A DNA stretch of 64,000 nucleotides from contig NWQM01000001.1 of the NCBI GenBank assembly GCA_002798195.1, positions 248,001 through 312,000 on the forward strand, given 5' to 3'. The stretch is from Lysobacteraceae bacterium NML03-0222 (lineage in GTDB: Bacteria; Pseudomonadota; Gammaproteobacteria; Xanthomonadales; Xanthomonadaceae). This document shows positions 42,910-52,135 of this stretch, piece after piece. The notes under the pieces are model-generated. The model did no database searches and was not told the origin of the DNA. It saw nothing but the letters and a program-made list of their open reading frames with translations. Position 1 is the stretch's first letter, and each line of letters begins with the position of its first letter. The translations under genes were made by a program, and so were the position numbers.

Positions 42910-43433
42910 GTTTGCAAATCCGTCGCGCCAGCAGTGCCGACGCCGAAGTGCTGGCGGCGCTCTCGTGCGCGACTTTCAGTGAAACCTTTGGGCATCTGTA
43001 CGCAGCTGCGGATTTGGCCGAATTCCTTGCCAGCACCTACACGGCGGAAAAATACCGCGATGCACTGGATGAAGCCGGCTGCGCTGCATGGATCGCCGAA
43101 GATGCGCAAGGCCAGGCGCAGGGCTATGCCCTTGCCGGGCCTTGCGGCCTGCCGCATGAGTCCGTCCTTTCCGGTGATATGGAGCTCAAGCGCCTTTATG
43201 TGCTGGCCACGCACCAGGGGGCTGGCTGGGGACAGCAGCTGTTTGCCGAGGCTGAGCACTGGATGTGGCGCAATGGCCCACAAGCCATCTGGCTGGGCGT
43301 ATGGAGCCAGAACGACCGGGCACAACGCTTTTACCAGCGTCAGGGCTTTGAGCGAGTCGGGCAATACCTGTTTCCCGTCGGTCAGGCGCGCGATTTGGAA
43401 TACATCTTGCGCAAGGCGCATCCACTGGGCTGA
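42906..43433 (+). CDS. GNAT family N-acetyltransferase
   Basis: 175 residues starting MSLQIRRASSADAEVLAAL. GNAT motif A is the LKRLYVLATHQGAGWGQQLF block, with the acetyl-CoA pyrophosphate loop HQGAGWG, and motif B is LGVWSQNDRAQRFYQRQGFE. The acceptor cannot be predicted; possibilities include polyamines, amino-glycosides or protein N-termini. Coupled to aspS by a four-base overlap, which is probably for expression and not for joint function. Confidence 0.9.
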   Translation: MSLQIRRASSADAEVLAALSCATFSETFGHLYAAADLAEFLASTYTAEKYRDALDEAGCAAWIAEDAQGQAQGYALAGPCGLPHESVLSGDMELKRLYVLATHQGAGWGQQLFAEAEHWMWRNGPQAIWLGVWSQNDRAQRFYQRQGFERVGQYLFPVGQARDLEYILRKAHPLG

Positions 43434-43560
43434 TGGCAGGGCGACTGCTGTATTCAGATTTGTGCATGGCAGATATGTAATGGCATGAACTTGGCGGCAG
43501 TTGAACGGCTGGCAAGCGCCGGGCTTTGTTGGGCGCTCAGCACTCTGCGATGATGGCCGG

Positions 43561-44202
43561 ATGGATAAATTCGCCCATATCCGCAAGGTCATATTGCTGC
43601 ACGGTATCTGGATGCCGGAAGCGACCTTGTGGCCGCTGGCGCGGCACTTGGCTGCTGCCGGTTTTGTACCAGAAATTTTTTGCTACTCCAGCATTTTCAG
43701 CCAGTCCGACGCCACGGTGAAGCGCCTGCTGGCGCGACTCAAGGGGCAACCCGCGCATTTGCTGGGACATAGTTTGGGCGGATTGATTGCGCTGCGGGCG
43801 CTGTCTGCCGCCACGCCACAACAGGCAGGCCGGATTGGCCGGGTGCTTTGTCTGGGTACGCCGCTGACGGGTAGCCGGGTGGCGAAATCGCTGGCCAGGC
43901 GGCGTTTGTCTCGGCATCTGCTGGGAGGTAATGCTCGGCTGCTGCAAGATGGATGCTGCGACTGCCCCAAAGGGGCGGAAGTGGGGATGATTGCGGGCAG
44001 CCTGGGGCTGGGAATTGGCCGCTTGTTGGCGCGGTTTGACGAGGTCAATGACGGCACCGTGGCGCTTTCCGAGACACGGCCGTCCTGGCTGGCCTGTCAT
44101 TGTCTGCTGGCTGTGGGACATAACGGCTTGCTTTGGTCTGACAAGGCTGCGCAGCAGGCCGTGCATTTCTTTCGCCATGGCAGTTTCATGGGCGCCGGCT
44201 GA
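43561..44202 (+). CDS. Alpha/beta hydrolase (lipase/esterase-like)
   Basis: 213 residues from ATG 43561. LLHGIWMPEATLWPLARHLA carries the oxyanion strand, and the nucleophile elbow is LLGHSLGGLIALRA. An acid candidate is in RFDEVNDGTVALSET and the His is in VGHNGLLWSD, the order Ser-Asp-His expected for the fold. No signal peptide. The form resembles PGAP1-like/acetyltransferase-and-hydrolase type esterases. Cys residues cluster in DGCCDCPKG, which is unusual. It is a single gene, unconnected to aspS by 127 bases. Confidence 0.83.
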   Translation: MDKFAHIRKVILLHGIWMPEATLWPLARHLAAAGFVPEIFCYSSIFSQSDATVKRLLARLKGQPAHLLGHSLGGLIALRALSAATPQQAGRIGRVLCLGTPLTGSRVAKSLARRRLSRHLLGGNARLLQDGCCDCPKGAEVGMIAGSLGLGIGRLLARFDEVNDGTVALSETRPSWLACHCLLAVGHNGLLWSDKAAQQAVHFFRHGSFMGAG

Positions 44203-44267
44203 CGCGCCAGATAATGCGTATCGCGTAAAATCCCGTCCCCTTCCATCAATACCCAAAGGTTGCACTC

Positions 44268-44987
44268 ATGGGACGTGGCCCCTCGATTGAAGCCCGCAAA
44301 AATGCGGTGGATGCCCAGCGCGGCAAAATTTTCACCAAAATCATCCGTGAAATCTCCGTGGCCGCGCGTGCCGGTGGCGGTGATCCCGGTGGCAATCCAC
44401 GGCTGCGCAGTGCCATCGACAAAGGTCTGTCGGTCAATATGACCAAGGATGTGATTGAGCGCGCCATCAAAAAGGCCACCGGCGAGCTTGAGGGCGTGGA
44501 ATACGAGGAAATTCGTTACGAGGGCTATGCCCCCGGCGGTGTGGCGGTGATTGTCGATTGCCTGACCGATAATCGCGTGCGTACCGTGGCCGATGTGCGC
44601 CATGCCTTTGGCAAGTTTGGCGGCAATATGGGCACCGAAGGCTCGGTGGCCTTCATGTTCAAGAAGCTCGGCATTCTGAGCTATGCGCCGGGCAGTGACG
44701 AGGATGCCATCACCGAGGCGGCGATTGAAGCCGGTGCCGAGGATGTGGTGGTGTATGACGATGGTGCGCTGGATGTCATCACCGCACCGGAGGACTTCAG
44801 CACGGTGAAAGAGGCGATGCTGGTTGCCGGACTTGAAGCCGGTTTTGCCGAAGTCACCTATCGTGCCGATAACGATGTGGCTGTGGCCGGCGAAGAAGCC
44901 GAAAAGGTGCAAAAACTGCTTGCCTGGCTGAATGATATGGACGATGTGCAGGCGGTTTACAGCAATGCGGAGCTGCCCGAGCAGTGA
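44268..44987 (+). CDS. yebC: YebC/PmpR family protein (TACO1-like)
   Basis: 239 residues. Members affect transcription or ribosome stalling at polyproline. The core is typical: FTKIIREISVAARAGGGDPGGNPRLR and GYAPGGVAVIVDCLTDNRVRT. The N-terminus MGRGPSIEARKNAVDAQRGK differs from the usual MAGHSKWANIKHRK, a variant I recall from Xanthomonas relatives. It precedes ruvC with an overlapping start (GTGA), the usual yebC-ruvC order. Confidence 0.95.
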   Translation: MGRGPSIEARKNAVDAQRGKIFTKIIREISVAARAGGGDPGGNPRLRSAIDKGLSVNMTKDVIERAIKKATGELEGVEYEEIRYEGYAPGGVAVIVDCLTDNRVRTVADVRHAFGKFGGNMGTEGSVAFMFKKLGILSYAPGSDEDAITEAAIEAGAEDVVVYDDGALDVITAPEDFSTVKEAMLVAGLEAGFAEVTYRADNDVAVAGEEAEKVQKLLAWLNDMDDVQAVYSNAELPEQ

Positions 44988-45514
44988 CCGCTGCCACGCG
45001 CATTTTGGGGATTGATCCCGGCTCGCAACGCACCGGCATCGGCATCATCGACGTATGGGCCGATGGCCGCATGAAAGCCGTGCATCACCAGCCCATCCAA
45101 CTGCTGGGCGCCGAGGATTTTCCCAGGCGCCTGCGCCTCTTGCTCGATAGCTTGTGGGCGCTGATTGCCGAATACCGCCCGGATGAAGTCGCCATCGAGC
45201 AGGTGTTTGTGTCCAATAACGCGATGAGTGCGCTCAAGCTCGGTCAGGCGCGCGGTGCGGCGATTGCCGCCTGCGTGGCGCGTGACCTGCCGGTGGCCGA
45301 GTACGCCGCCAAGGAAGTGAAGCTGGCCGTGGTTGGCAAGGGCGGCGCTGACAAAGCGCAGGTGCAACATATGGTCGCGGTCATGCTGGGCTTGAGTGGA
45401 AAATTGCAGGCCGATGCCGCCGATGCCCTGGCGGTGGCCATCACCCATGCGCATGTACGTGCCAGTGCGGCCAAACTGGGACTGGGGGTGCGCGAAGCCT
45501 GGGGCAGGAGATAG
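44984..45514 (+). CDS. ruvC: Holliday junction resolvase RuvC
   Basis: Endonuclease that cuts Holliday junctions. 176 residues from GTG 44984, which overlaps the yebC stop. Acidic active-site residues are in ILGIDPGSQRTGIGI, VAIEQVFVSNNAMSAL and the C-terminal DAADALAVAITHAH. Ends 2 bases before ruvA. Confidence 0.97.
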   Translation: MTAATRILGIDPGSQRTGIGIIDVWADGRMKAVHHQPIQLLGAEDFPRRLRLLLDSLWALIAEYRPDEVAIEQVFVSNNAMSALKLGQARGAAIAACVARDLPVAEYAAKEVKLAVVGKGGADKAQVQHMVAVMLGLSGKLQADAADALAVAITHAHVRASAAKLGLGVREAWGRR

Positions 45515-45516
45515 AC

Positions 45517-46107
45517 ATGATTGCTCGATTGAAAGGCATCCTGATTCACAAACAGCCGCCGTGGCTGGTGCTGGATGTGCATGGCGTGGGCTATGAGCTG
45601 GAAGTGCCGATGAGCACGTTTTATGACCTGCCCGACGTCGGTCATGAAGTCAGCCTGCATACCCATTACGCGCAGAAAGAAGACAGCGTGGCGTTGTATG
45701 GTTTCTTGAGCGAAGCCGAGCGGCGGCTGTTTCGTGATGTGCAGAAAGTCAGTGGCATTGGTGCTAAAATCGCCTTGGCGGTGCTTTCCGGCGTTTCGGT
45801 GGCCGATTTTGCGCGGCTAATTCAAACCGCCGATGTCACGGCATTGACCCGCATTCCCGGTATCGGCAAGAAAACTGCCGAGCGCATGGTGCTGGAGCTG
45901 CGCGACCGCGCGGCAGACCTCGGCGGCGGGGCGAGTGTCCCCGTGTTGGCGGTGAGCGCGATGGATGCGCTCGGCGAAGCCACCATCGCCTTGCAACAAC
46001 TTGGCTACAAACCCGCAGAGGCCGAGCGCATGGCGAAAAAAGCCGCAGCCGATGGCGATAGTGCCGAGCACATTATCCGCAAGGCTTTGCAGGCGGCATT
46101 GAAGTAA
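45517..46107 (+). CDS. ruvA: Holliday junction DNA helicase subunit RuvA
   Basis: Tetramer that binds the four-way junction and loads RuvB. 196 residues. OB-fold MIARLKGILIHKQPPWLVLD, HhH motifs with KVSGIGAKIALAVLSG and RIPGIGKKTAERMVLEL, and a C-terminal RuvB-binding domain after the linker. Here ruvB is not next; it lies 3.8 kb downstream after an autotransporter gene. Confidence 0.97.
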   Translation: MIARLKGILIHKQPPWLVLDVHGVGYELEVPMSTFYDLPDVGHEVSLHTHYAQKEDSVALYGFLSEAERRLFRDVQKVSGIGAKIALAVLSGVSVADFARLIQTADVTALTRIPGIGKKTAERMVLELRDRAADLGGGASVPVLAVSAMDALGEATIALQQLGYKPAEAERMAKKAAADGDSAEHIIRKALQAALK

Positions 46108-46360
46108 TCAAACGCCAGGTATCTGACGTTGCCGGCGTGAGATTGCAGGCAGGAATGCGCATTGACTTGCATTGCAGTGTTGTCTGCTCCGTATTGGATG
46201 CGCAGACGTATGTTGCAACATTCTGATTGGGCTTATGTTTTTCATGATGTTTGCGGGTTTGCGGCGAATACGCTCAATGGCAGGGCGTGTTGTGCTAGAA
46301 AATCCTGCTGCAAGGCCGACCTTGCCGTAGCCTCATGGCACCACTCAAGAGAGAACCAGA

Positions 46361-49300
46361 ATGACATCCAAAGCCCGTTTTACCCGCATGCGTTCCAAGT
46401 TGTATCAAGCCATAGCCTGTAGCCTGTTGGCGAGCACGGCTCCGATGGCGCTGGTGGCGCAGCCTGTAGTCGATAGTGCAAATACTTCGGCAAACTGTGC
46501 AAATGCAACGACTGTGGCGCAGCGCGAAGCCTGTCAGGCACGCCAGATGGCGCATTTCCATTTCACTTCGGGTAGCGAGCACGGACTTGCCGGCACAGCC
46601 TCGGCTGTGGACAAGCCGCTGGTGAGCACCAATTACACCGAGGCCGCCAAGCTCGGCGATGCCGAGAGCTGGAAAAGCGATGAATTCATGCAGGACTGGG
46701 GGCTGGAGGCGATGAATGCCCATCACGCCTATGCCCGTGGTCTGAGCGGCAGCGGTATCCGCATCGGCCTGCTTGATTCGGGTGTTGGGCTGGGACACAG
46801 CGAATTTGCCGGCAAGGCACATCAAGGCCTGAAGATTGGCGATTTGCTTGCCGACGGCAGCCGCTGCGTGTCGAACCCATACCAATACAGCAGTGCAGAG
46901 AATGCTTGCTTTGCCACCGATGGCGGTCGCGGCACGATGGATATCGTTTATCTGGACGAGTCCATTCGTGAACTGGTTGAAAGTGATGCGCCGGAGCTGA
47001 TTCCGGTCATCGGCAAGGCCAGTTTCAGCTTTGAGTCGCACGGTACCCATGTGGCCGGCACCATGGCCGCCAATCGTGATGGCAGCGGCATGCACGGGGT
47101 GGCTTTCGGGGCAAATTTCAGCTCCGCGCGCCTGTCTGCAGATGAATTTCTGGTTCTGGAATGGGACTGCGTGTACAACGATATCTGCCGCAAGAGCCAT
47201 ACCCCGGAAGCCAGTGGCAGTGCATTTGCCGATATGTACCAACAGATGAGTGCTGCCGGGGTGCGCGCCATCAACCATAGCTGGGGCTTTCCCAGGGACC
47301 CGGGCACCCAAGCGGCACATGATGCTTTTTACGCAGCGCCAAGCCTCGCAGAGCGCTGGTCGGCCATTCGTCAGGCTTCGCTGGACAGCGGGCTGATTCA
47401 GGTATGGGCAGCCGGCAATACCAATGCACGCCCCAGACCCGAAGACGCGCCCGGTGCCGGTGCCTATGCCAGTCTGCCGCGCCACTATGCCGAGCTGGAG
47501 CCGTATTGGCTGAGCGTAGTCAATCTGACCCCGGCCAAGGGCAGCTATGTGTTGAGCAGAAGCTCGATGAAGTGCGGGCTGTCCATGCAATGGTGCATTG
47601 CAGCCCCGGGAACTGCCATCAACTCATCGGTTTATGCAGAAGGCCAATTTGCCGTGGATGCGGAAGTCGATGCCAATGGTCAATTGAACCTGACTGGCAT
47701 GGCGCAGTTCAGTCCTTCATTTGGCTATGCCGACTACACCGGCACCTCAATGGCCGCGCCGCACGTCACTGGCGCTTTGGCGCTGTTGTTCGAGCGCTAT
47801 CCGTACCTGACCAACGCCCAGGTGCGCGATGTGCTGCTGACCACGGCGACCGACCTGGGGGCGCCGGGCGTGGATGATGTCTATGGCTGGGGCATGGTGA
47901 ATCTGAAGAAAGCCATCGAAGGCTATGGCCAGTTCCGCGTCGATACCGATGTCAACATGGTCGCCAAGGCCGGTGGCACCCATTGGTGGAACGATGCCCG
48001 CGTCTGGGATGTGTGGACCAATGACATCTCCGGCGCCGCCTTCAGCTTCAGCAGCGTCGTCGACGGCAAGGACATCGGTGGCTGGCTGCGCCTTGCAGGC
48101 AACAACAGCTTTGCCGGCCTGACCGTCAACAGCGGCACGCTGGAGCTGACCGGTGACAACACCCTGGGCAGCGACGTGGTGGTCAATGGCGGTGTTCTGC
48201 GTAATAACGGCACGCTGCGCAACAAGGTCACCCTCAATGGCGGCCTGTATGCCGGTGCAGGCGCACTGCATGGCGACTTCCATCTGGCCCAAGGCGGCAG
48301 CATCGCCCCGGGCAACTCGATTGGCACCCTGACCATCAACGGCAACTATGTGCAGCAGGCCGGCACGCGGTTCTTCGTGGACATGGCGCCGCCGGACAGC
48401 ACCGATAAGCTGGAAGTCACCGGTACTGCCACCCTGAACGGCGGCACCGTGGTCGCGGTGCGCATGCCGGGCGTATATGGCCTGGGACAGCGCTACAACT
48501 TCCTCACCGCCCAGGGCGGCCTGAGCGGCCAGTTTGATGGCGTGGACAACAGCTACCTTGGCCCGTTCCTGAAGATGGTGCTGGCCTATGACAGCCACAA
48601 CGCCTATGCCGACGTGGTGCGCAATGCCACCCTGGCCTCGGCCGGCAAGACGCCGAACCAGCAGGCCACCGGTGCGGCGCTGGACGGCTTGGTGGACAAC
48701 AATGCCCTGCTGCAAGCTCTGGTGCTGCTACCGAGCACGGCCGATGCCGCCCGTGCCTTCGACCAGCTCTCCGGCGAAGCCCATGGCAGCGTGCGCAGCG
48801 TACTGGCCGATGACAGCCGCCACCTGCGCAATGCCGCGCTGAGCCGTGCCCGCACCGGCCTGGATGCCTTCACGGCGCAGGGCACGGGCGCAGGCTTCTC
48901 GGTCTGGGCGGATTACCAGAGCCGTGGCGGCGCCCTGCAAGGCGACTTCAACACCGCCTACACCCGCTATGACGGCCACCAGTGGCTGGTAGGCGGCGAC
49001 TACCAGCTGGAAAACGGCCTGCGCATTGGCCTGTTCGGCGGCAGCGGTCGTCTGGATGGCAACATCGGCCACCGCAGCTCGAAGTTTGAAGTCCGCAACA
49101 ACAGCCTCGGCCTGCATGTGGGCGGTCGCTGGAACGGCTTTGGCGTGTTTGCCGGCTACACCCATGGCAAGCAAGACATCGACGTCAAGCGCACGGTGAA
49201 CTTTGCGGGCTTCAGCGCCGGTCTCAACAGCGACTACAGCGCCAAGACCCGTCAGGGCTTTGTGGAAGTGGGCTATCTGTTTGGCGGCGAACGCTTCCAG

Positions 49301-49726
49301 GCCGAGCCGTACCTGCAATATGCCGATGTGCGGGTGAAGACGGACGGCTTCAAGGAAATGGGCAGCAGCCCGGCAGCACTTGGTGCCGTGGGTCAGAGCA
49401 ACGACCTGAAGGTGACCACCGGCGGGGTGCGTGCCAGCCTGAACCTGGCAGGCAGCCAGCAGGACGCCACCTGGCTGAGCCTGCGCGCAGGGGTGGGCTA
49501 CCGCCATGCCTCGGGTGACTTGTCGGCGTCCAGCGTGCAGTCGTTCAATGGCAGCCCGGCGTTTGCCGTGCTGGGCGCACCGGTGGCGAAGAAGGCCACT
49601 GTGGCGGATCTGGGGGTTGCCGCGCGCATGAGTGAGCGCAGCCTGCTGGAAGTGGGCTATAGCGGTCAGTATGCCGATGAAGGCAATGACCACGGCGCCC
49701 ATGCCCGCTTCACCTTCAAGTTCTGA
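46361..49726 (+). CDS. Subtilisin-like serine protease autotransporter
   Basis: 1121 residues. Long signal region to about AQP (35). The S8 protease has Asp139 (GLLDSGVGLGHSEF), His227 (ESHGTHVAGTMA), Asn353 (AAGNTN) and Ser463 (TGTSMAAPHV). A beta-helical segment follows (about 575-700: SFAGLTVNSGTLELTGDNTL, VVVNGGVLRNNGTL, GGSIAPGNSIGTL), then an autotransporter barrel (about 840-1121) ending in Phe, ARFTFKF. It is a type V secreted, possibly self-released protease. AGAG near -12 gives a weak ribosome site. Two hairpins follow the stop. It lies between ruvA and ruvB and shares no function with them. Confidence 0.93.
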   Translation: MTSKARFTRMRSKLYQAIACSLLASTAPMALVAQPVVDSANTSANCANATTVAQREACQARQMAHFHFTSGSEHGLAGTASAVDKPLVSTNYTEAAKLGDAESWKSDEFMQDWGLEAMNAHHAYARGLSGSGIRIGLLDSGVGLGHSEFAGKAHQGLKIGDLLADGSRCVSNPYQYSSAENACFATDGGRGTMDIVYLDESIRELVESDAPELIPVIGKASFSFESHGTHVAGTMAANRDGSGMHGVAFGANFSSARLSADEFLVLEWDCVYNDICRKSHTPEASGSAFADMYQQMSAAGVRAINHSWGFPRDPGTQAAHDAFYAAPSLAERWSAIRQASLDSGLIQVWAAGNTNARPRPEDAPGAGAYASLPRHYAELEPYWLSVVNLTPAKGSYVLSRSSMKCGLSMQWCIAAPGTAINSSVYAEGQFAVDAEVDANGQLNLTGMAQFSPSFGYADYTGTSMAAPHVTGALALLFERYPYLTNAQVRDVLLTTATDLGAPGVDDVYGWGMVNLKKAIEGYGQFRVDTDVNMVAKAGGTHWWNDARVWDVWTNDISGAAFSFSSVVDGKDIGGWLRLAGNNSFAGLTVNSGTLELTGDNTLGSDVVVNGGVLRNNGTLRNKVTLNGGLYAGAGALHGDFHLAQGGSIAPGNSIGTLTINGNYVQQAGTRFFVDMAPPDSTDKLEVTGTATLNGGTVVAVRMPGVYGLGQRYNFLTAQGGLSGQFDGVDNSYLGPFLKMVLAYDSHNAYADVVRNATLASAGKTPNQQATGAALDGLVDNNALLQALVLLPSTADAARAFDQLSGEAHGSVRSVLADDSRHLRNAALSRARTGLDAFTAQGTGAGFSVWADYQSRGGALQGDFNTAYTRYDGHQWLVGGDYQLENGLRIGLFGGSGRLDGNIGHRSSKFEVRNNSLGLHVGGRWNGFGVFAGYTHGKQDIDVKRTVNFAGFSAGLNSDYSAKTRQGFVEVGYLFGGERFQAEPYLQYADVRVKTDGFKEMGSSPAALGAVGQSNDLKVTTGGVRASLNLAGSQQDATWLSLRAGVGYRHASGDLSASSVQSFNGSPAFAVLGAPVAKKATVADLGVAARMSERSLLEVGYSGQYADEGNDHGAHARFTFKF

Positions 49727-49732
49727 GCCGCT

Positions 49733-49760
49733 GCCAGTGGAGGCCAGGGTCTCCACTGGC
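49733..49760 (+). repeat. Perfect inverted repeat after the autotransporter
   Basis: GCCAGTGGAG and CTCCACTGGC form a ten-base perfect stem with an eight-base loop, 6 bases after the stop. No T tract, so perhaps a 3' end stabiliser. Confidence 0.6.
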
Positions 49761-49782
49761 ATGATTTGAACTTCGAAAACAT

Positions 49783-49816
49783 CCCCAAGGCGGGCAACAG
49801 CCTTGGGGTTTGTTTT
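49783..49816 (+). terminator. Intrinsic terminator before ruvB
   Basis: CCCCAAGGC (49783-49791) and GCCTTGGGG (49800-49808) pair, with TTTGTTTT after. It should isolate the autotransporter transcript from ruvB. Confidence 0.87.
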
Positions 49817-49886
49817 GTGCGCTCTCTTGTAGTGGCTCAAGTCGGCAAGGCGGGCAGCCAAGGCAGGGCGCAATCGGCTCACTTCC

Positions 49887-50939
49887 ATGTCAAACTTGCC
49901 GGTGATGAATACTGACCGCCTGATTGCACCTGCTGCTACCCGTGAAGATGATGCCACCGATGCCAGTCTGCGCCCCAAGCGCCTGGCCGATTATCTGGGG
50001 CAGGCGCCGGTACGCGAGCAGATGCAGATTTACATTGACGCGGCCAAGCGCCGTGGTGAGGCGCTCGACCATGTGCTGATTTTTGGCCCGCCGGGGCTGG
50101 GCAAAACTACGCTCTCCAATGTCATCGCCAATGAGCTGGGTGTGAATTTGCGCGTCACCAGTGGCCCGGTGATTGAGCGGGCGGGGGATTTGGCGGCGCT
50201 TTTGACCAATCTGCAGCCGCACGATGTGCTGTTCATTGATGAAATCCATCGCATGTCGCCGGTGGTCGAAGAAGTGCTCTACCCGGCGATGGAAGATTTC
50301 CAGATCGACATCATGATTGGCGAAGGCCCGGCAGCGCGTTCCATCAAGCTGGATTTGCCGCCGTTCACGCTGATTGGCGCGACCACCCGTGCCGGGCTTT
50401 TGACAGCGCCGCTGCGGGATCGCTTCGGCATCGTGCAGCGGCTGGAGTTTTATTCAAGCCAAGAGCTGACCCGCATCGTGCAGCGTTCGGCGCAGATTCT
50501 CGGCATCGAATGTGCGGCCGAAGGCGCAGCGGAAATCGCCCGGCGCTCGCGCGGCACACCGCGTATTGCCAACCGACTGCTGCGCCGGGTGCGCGATTAT
50601 GCCCAGGTGCGTGCCGATGGCCGCATCCTGCGCGATGTGGCTGCCGCGGCGATGCAGATGCTGAAAGTGGATCCGGAAGGCTTCGATGAGCTTGACCGCA
50701 GGCTGCTGCATCTGATTATCGAGAATTTTGATGGTGGCCCGGTGGGAGTGGAATCACTGGCGGCGGCGCTCAGCGAGGAGCGCGGTACGCTCGAAGATGT
50801 CATCGAGCCCTACCTCATCCAGCAAGGCTTTCTGGTGCGCACCGCGCGTGGCCGGATGGCGACACACAAAGCCTGGCGGCATCTGGGCTTTACCCCGCGC
50901 GCTGCGGCGACCGATTTGTTTCAGGAGCCTGCGCCATGA
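49887..50939 (+). CDS. ruvB: Holliday junction DNA helicase subunit RuvB
   Basis: AAA+ motor that drives branch migration with RuvA. 350 residues from ATG 49887, or 344 from ATG 49905 (MNTDRLIAPA), which is nearer to usual starts. Walker A GPPGLGKTTLSN, Walker B LFIDEIHRM, sensor 1 IGATTRAGLLT, arginine finger LRDRFGI and the winged-helix end. ybgC overlaps its stop. A terminator upstream means it must have its own promoter, which I could not fix. Confidence 0.97.
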   Translation: MSNLPVMNTDRLIAPAATREDDATDASLRPKRLADYLGQAPVREQMQIYIDAAKRRGEALDHVLIFGPPGLGKTTLSNVIANELGVNLRVTSGPVIERAGDLAALLTNLQPHDVLFIDEIHRMSPVVEEVLYPAMEDFQIDIMIGEGPAARSIKLDLPPFTLIGATTRAGLLTAPLRDRFGIVQRLEFYSSQELTRIVQRSAQILGIECAAEGAAEIARRSRGTPRIANRLLRRVRDYAQVRADGRILRDVAAAAMQMLKVDPEGFDELDRRLLHLIIENFDGGPVGVESLAAALSEERGTLEDVIEPYLIQQGFLVRTARGRMATHKAWRHLGFTPRAAATDLFQEPAP

Positions 50940-51352
50940 GTCATTTTGAATGGCCGGTGCGCATCTATTGGGAAGACACCGATGCCGGTGGCGTGGTTTA
51001 TCACGCCCAGTATTTGGCCTTCATGGAGCGTGCCCGCAGCGAATGGATGCGCAGCATTGGGTACGGTCAGGAACTTTTGCGCCAGCAATATGGTCTGGCT
51101 TTCGTGGTGCGCGCCATGCGCATTGATTTCCGCGCCCCGGCACGGCTGGACGATTTGCTTTCAGTCAGCGTGGTGGGTGCAAAATGCCGCCGGGCAAGCT
51201 TGGTGCTTGCCCAAGAGATTCGCTGTGACGGGCGGGTACTTCTGGATGCCGAGGTGAAAATCGCTGCGGTCAGCGCCGATCGTTTCCGCCCGGTTGCCAT
51301 ACCTGATGCGTTGCTGGCGCAGCTCAGCCCACATTTTGAAGTAAACCGATAA
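50936..51352 (+). CDS. ybgC: Acyl-CoA thioesterase YbgC (Tol-Pal associated)
   Basis: Hotdog-fold thioesterase of the 4-hydroxybenzoyl-CoA type. 138 residues. The conserved start is IYWEDTDAGGVVYHAQYL, with catalytic Asp in DTDAGG, then MERARSEWMRSIG. Its role with the Tol-Pal complex is probably at the inner membrane phospholipid machinery. The start overlaps the ruvB stop (ATGA) and tolQ follows by 12 bases. Confidence 0.95.
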   Translation: MSHFEWPVRIYWEDTDAGGVVYHAQYLAFMERARSEWMRSIGYGQELLRQQYGLAFVVRAMRIDFRAPARLDDLLSVSVVGAKCRRASLVLAQEIRCDGRVLLDAEVKIAAVSADRFRPVAIPDALLAQLSPHFEVNR

Positions 51353-51364
51353 GGAGCCTCCCGG

Positions 51365-52129
51365 ATGCAAGCGATGCAAACCGCCCTGCAAGTCACCACG
51401 CAGTCACTGGACGAGGGGGCGCTTGCCGTGGCCGCCAATGAAAGCACAGGCAGTGCGGCCACCCTGTCCACCGACCTGGATATGTGGCAATTGATTGTGC
51501 ATGCCTCGCTGCCGGTGCAACTGGTGATGTTGCTGCTGTTGCTGGCTTCCATCGCCTCGTGGGTGATTATCCTGCGCAAGAAAAAAGTGCTGGACAGGGC
51601 GTTGCAGGAAGCGGACGAATTTGAAGAACGCTTTTGGTCGGGTACCGACCTTGGCAAGCTCTATGACAGCGCCCAGCGCAATGCCGCGGGCGGGCTGGAA
51701 GCGGTGTTCGAAGCGGGTTTTCGTGAGTTCAACAAAAGCCGGCGCCGTGGGCTTGAGGATGGCCGTCTGCAATTGGAGGCCGCGCAACGCGCGATGCGCG
51801 CGACCTCATCGCGTGAAATCGACGGACTGGAGCGCAACCTGGAGTTTCTGGCCAATGTCGGCTCCATCAGCCCTTATGTCGGCCTGTTTGGCACGGTCTG
51901 GGGCATCATGATTTCCTTCCAGGGGCTGGCCAATGTCAAAGAAGCCACCATTGCCACCGTGGCGCCGGGGATTTCCGAGGCGCTGATCGCCACCGCGATG
52001 GGGCTGTTTGCCGCCATTCCCGCCGTTTGGGCCTACAACCGCTATGCCACCCGGGTGGAGCGAGTGGCGGTCAAGTACGAAGCCTTCCAGGAGGAGTTTT
52101 CCTCCATCCTGCAACGTCAGGCGGAGTAA
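51365..52129 (+). CDS. tolQ: Tol-Pal system proton channel subunit TolQ
   Basis: Inner-membrane motor protein (MotA/ExbB family). 254 residues. Three membrane segments: about 47-66 (VQLVMLLLLLASIASWVIIL), and two later ones in ISPYVGLFGTVWGIMISF and the ALIATAMGLFAAIPAVWAY block. AAGGAG is upstream of the start. The N-terminal region before the first helix is about 20 residues longer than in E. coli. Confidence 0.97.
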   Translation: MQAMQTALQVTTQSLDEGALAVAANESTGSAATLSTDLDMWQLIVHASLPVQLVMLLLLLASIASWVIILRKKKVLDRALQEADEFEERFWSGTDLGKLYDSAQRNAAGGLEAVFEAGFREFNKSRRRGLEDGRLQLEAAQRAMRATSSREIDGLERNLEFLANVGSISPYVGLFGTVWGIMISFQGLANVKEATIATVAPGISEALIATAMGLFAAIPAVWAYNRYATRVERVAVKYEAFQEEFSSILQRQAE

Positions 52130-52135
52130 GCGGCC

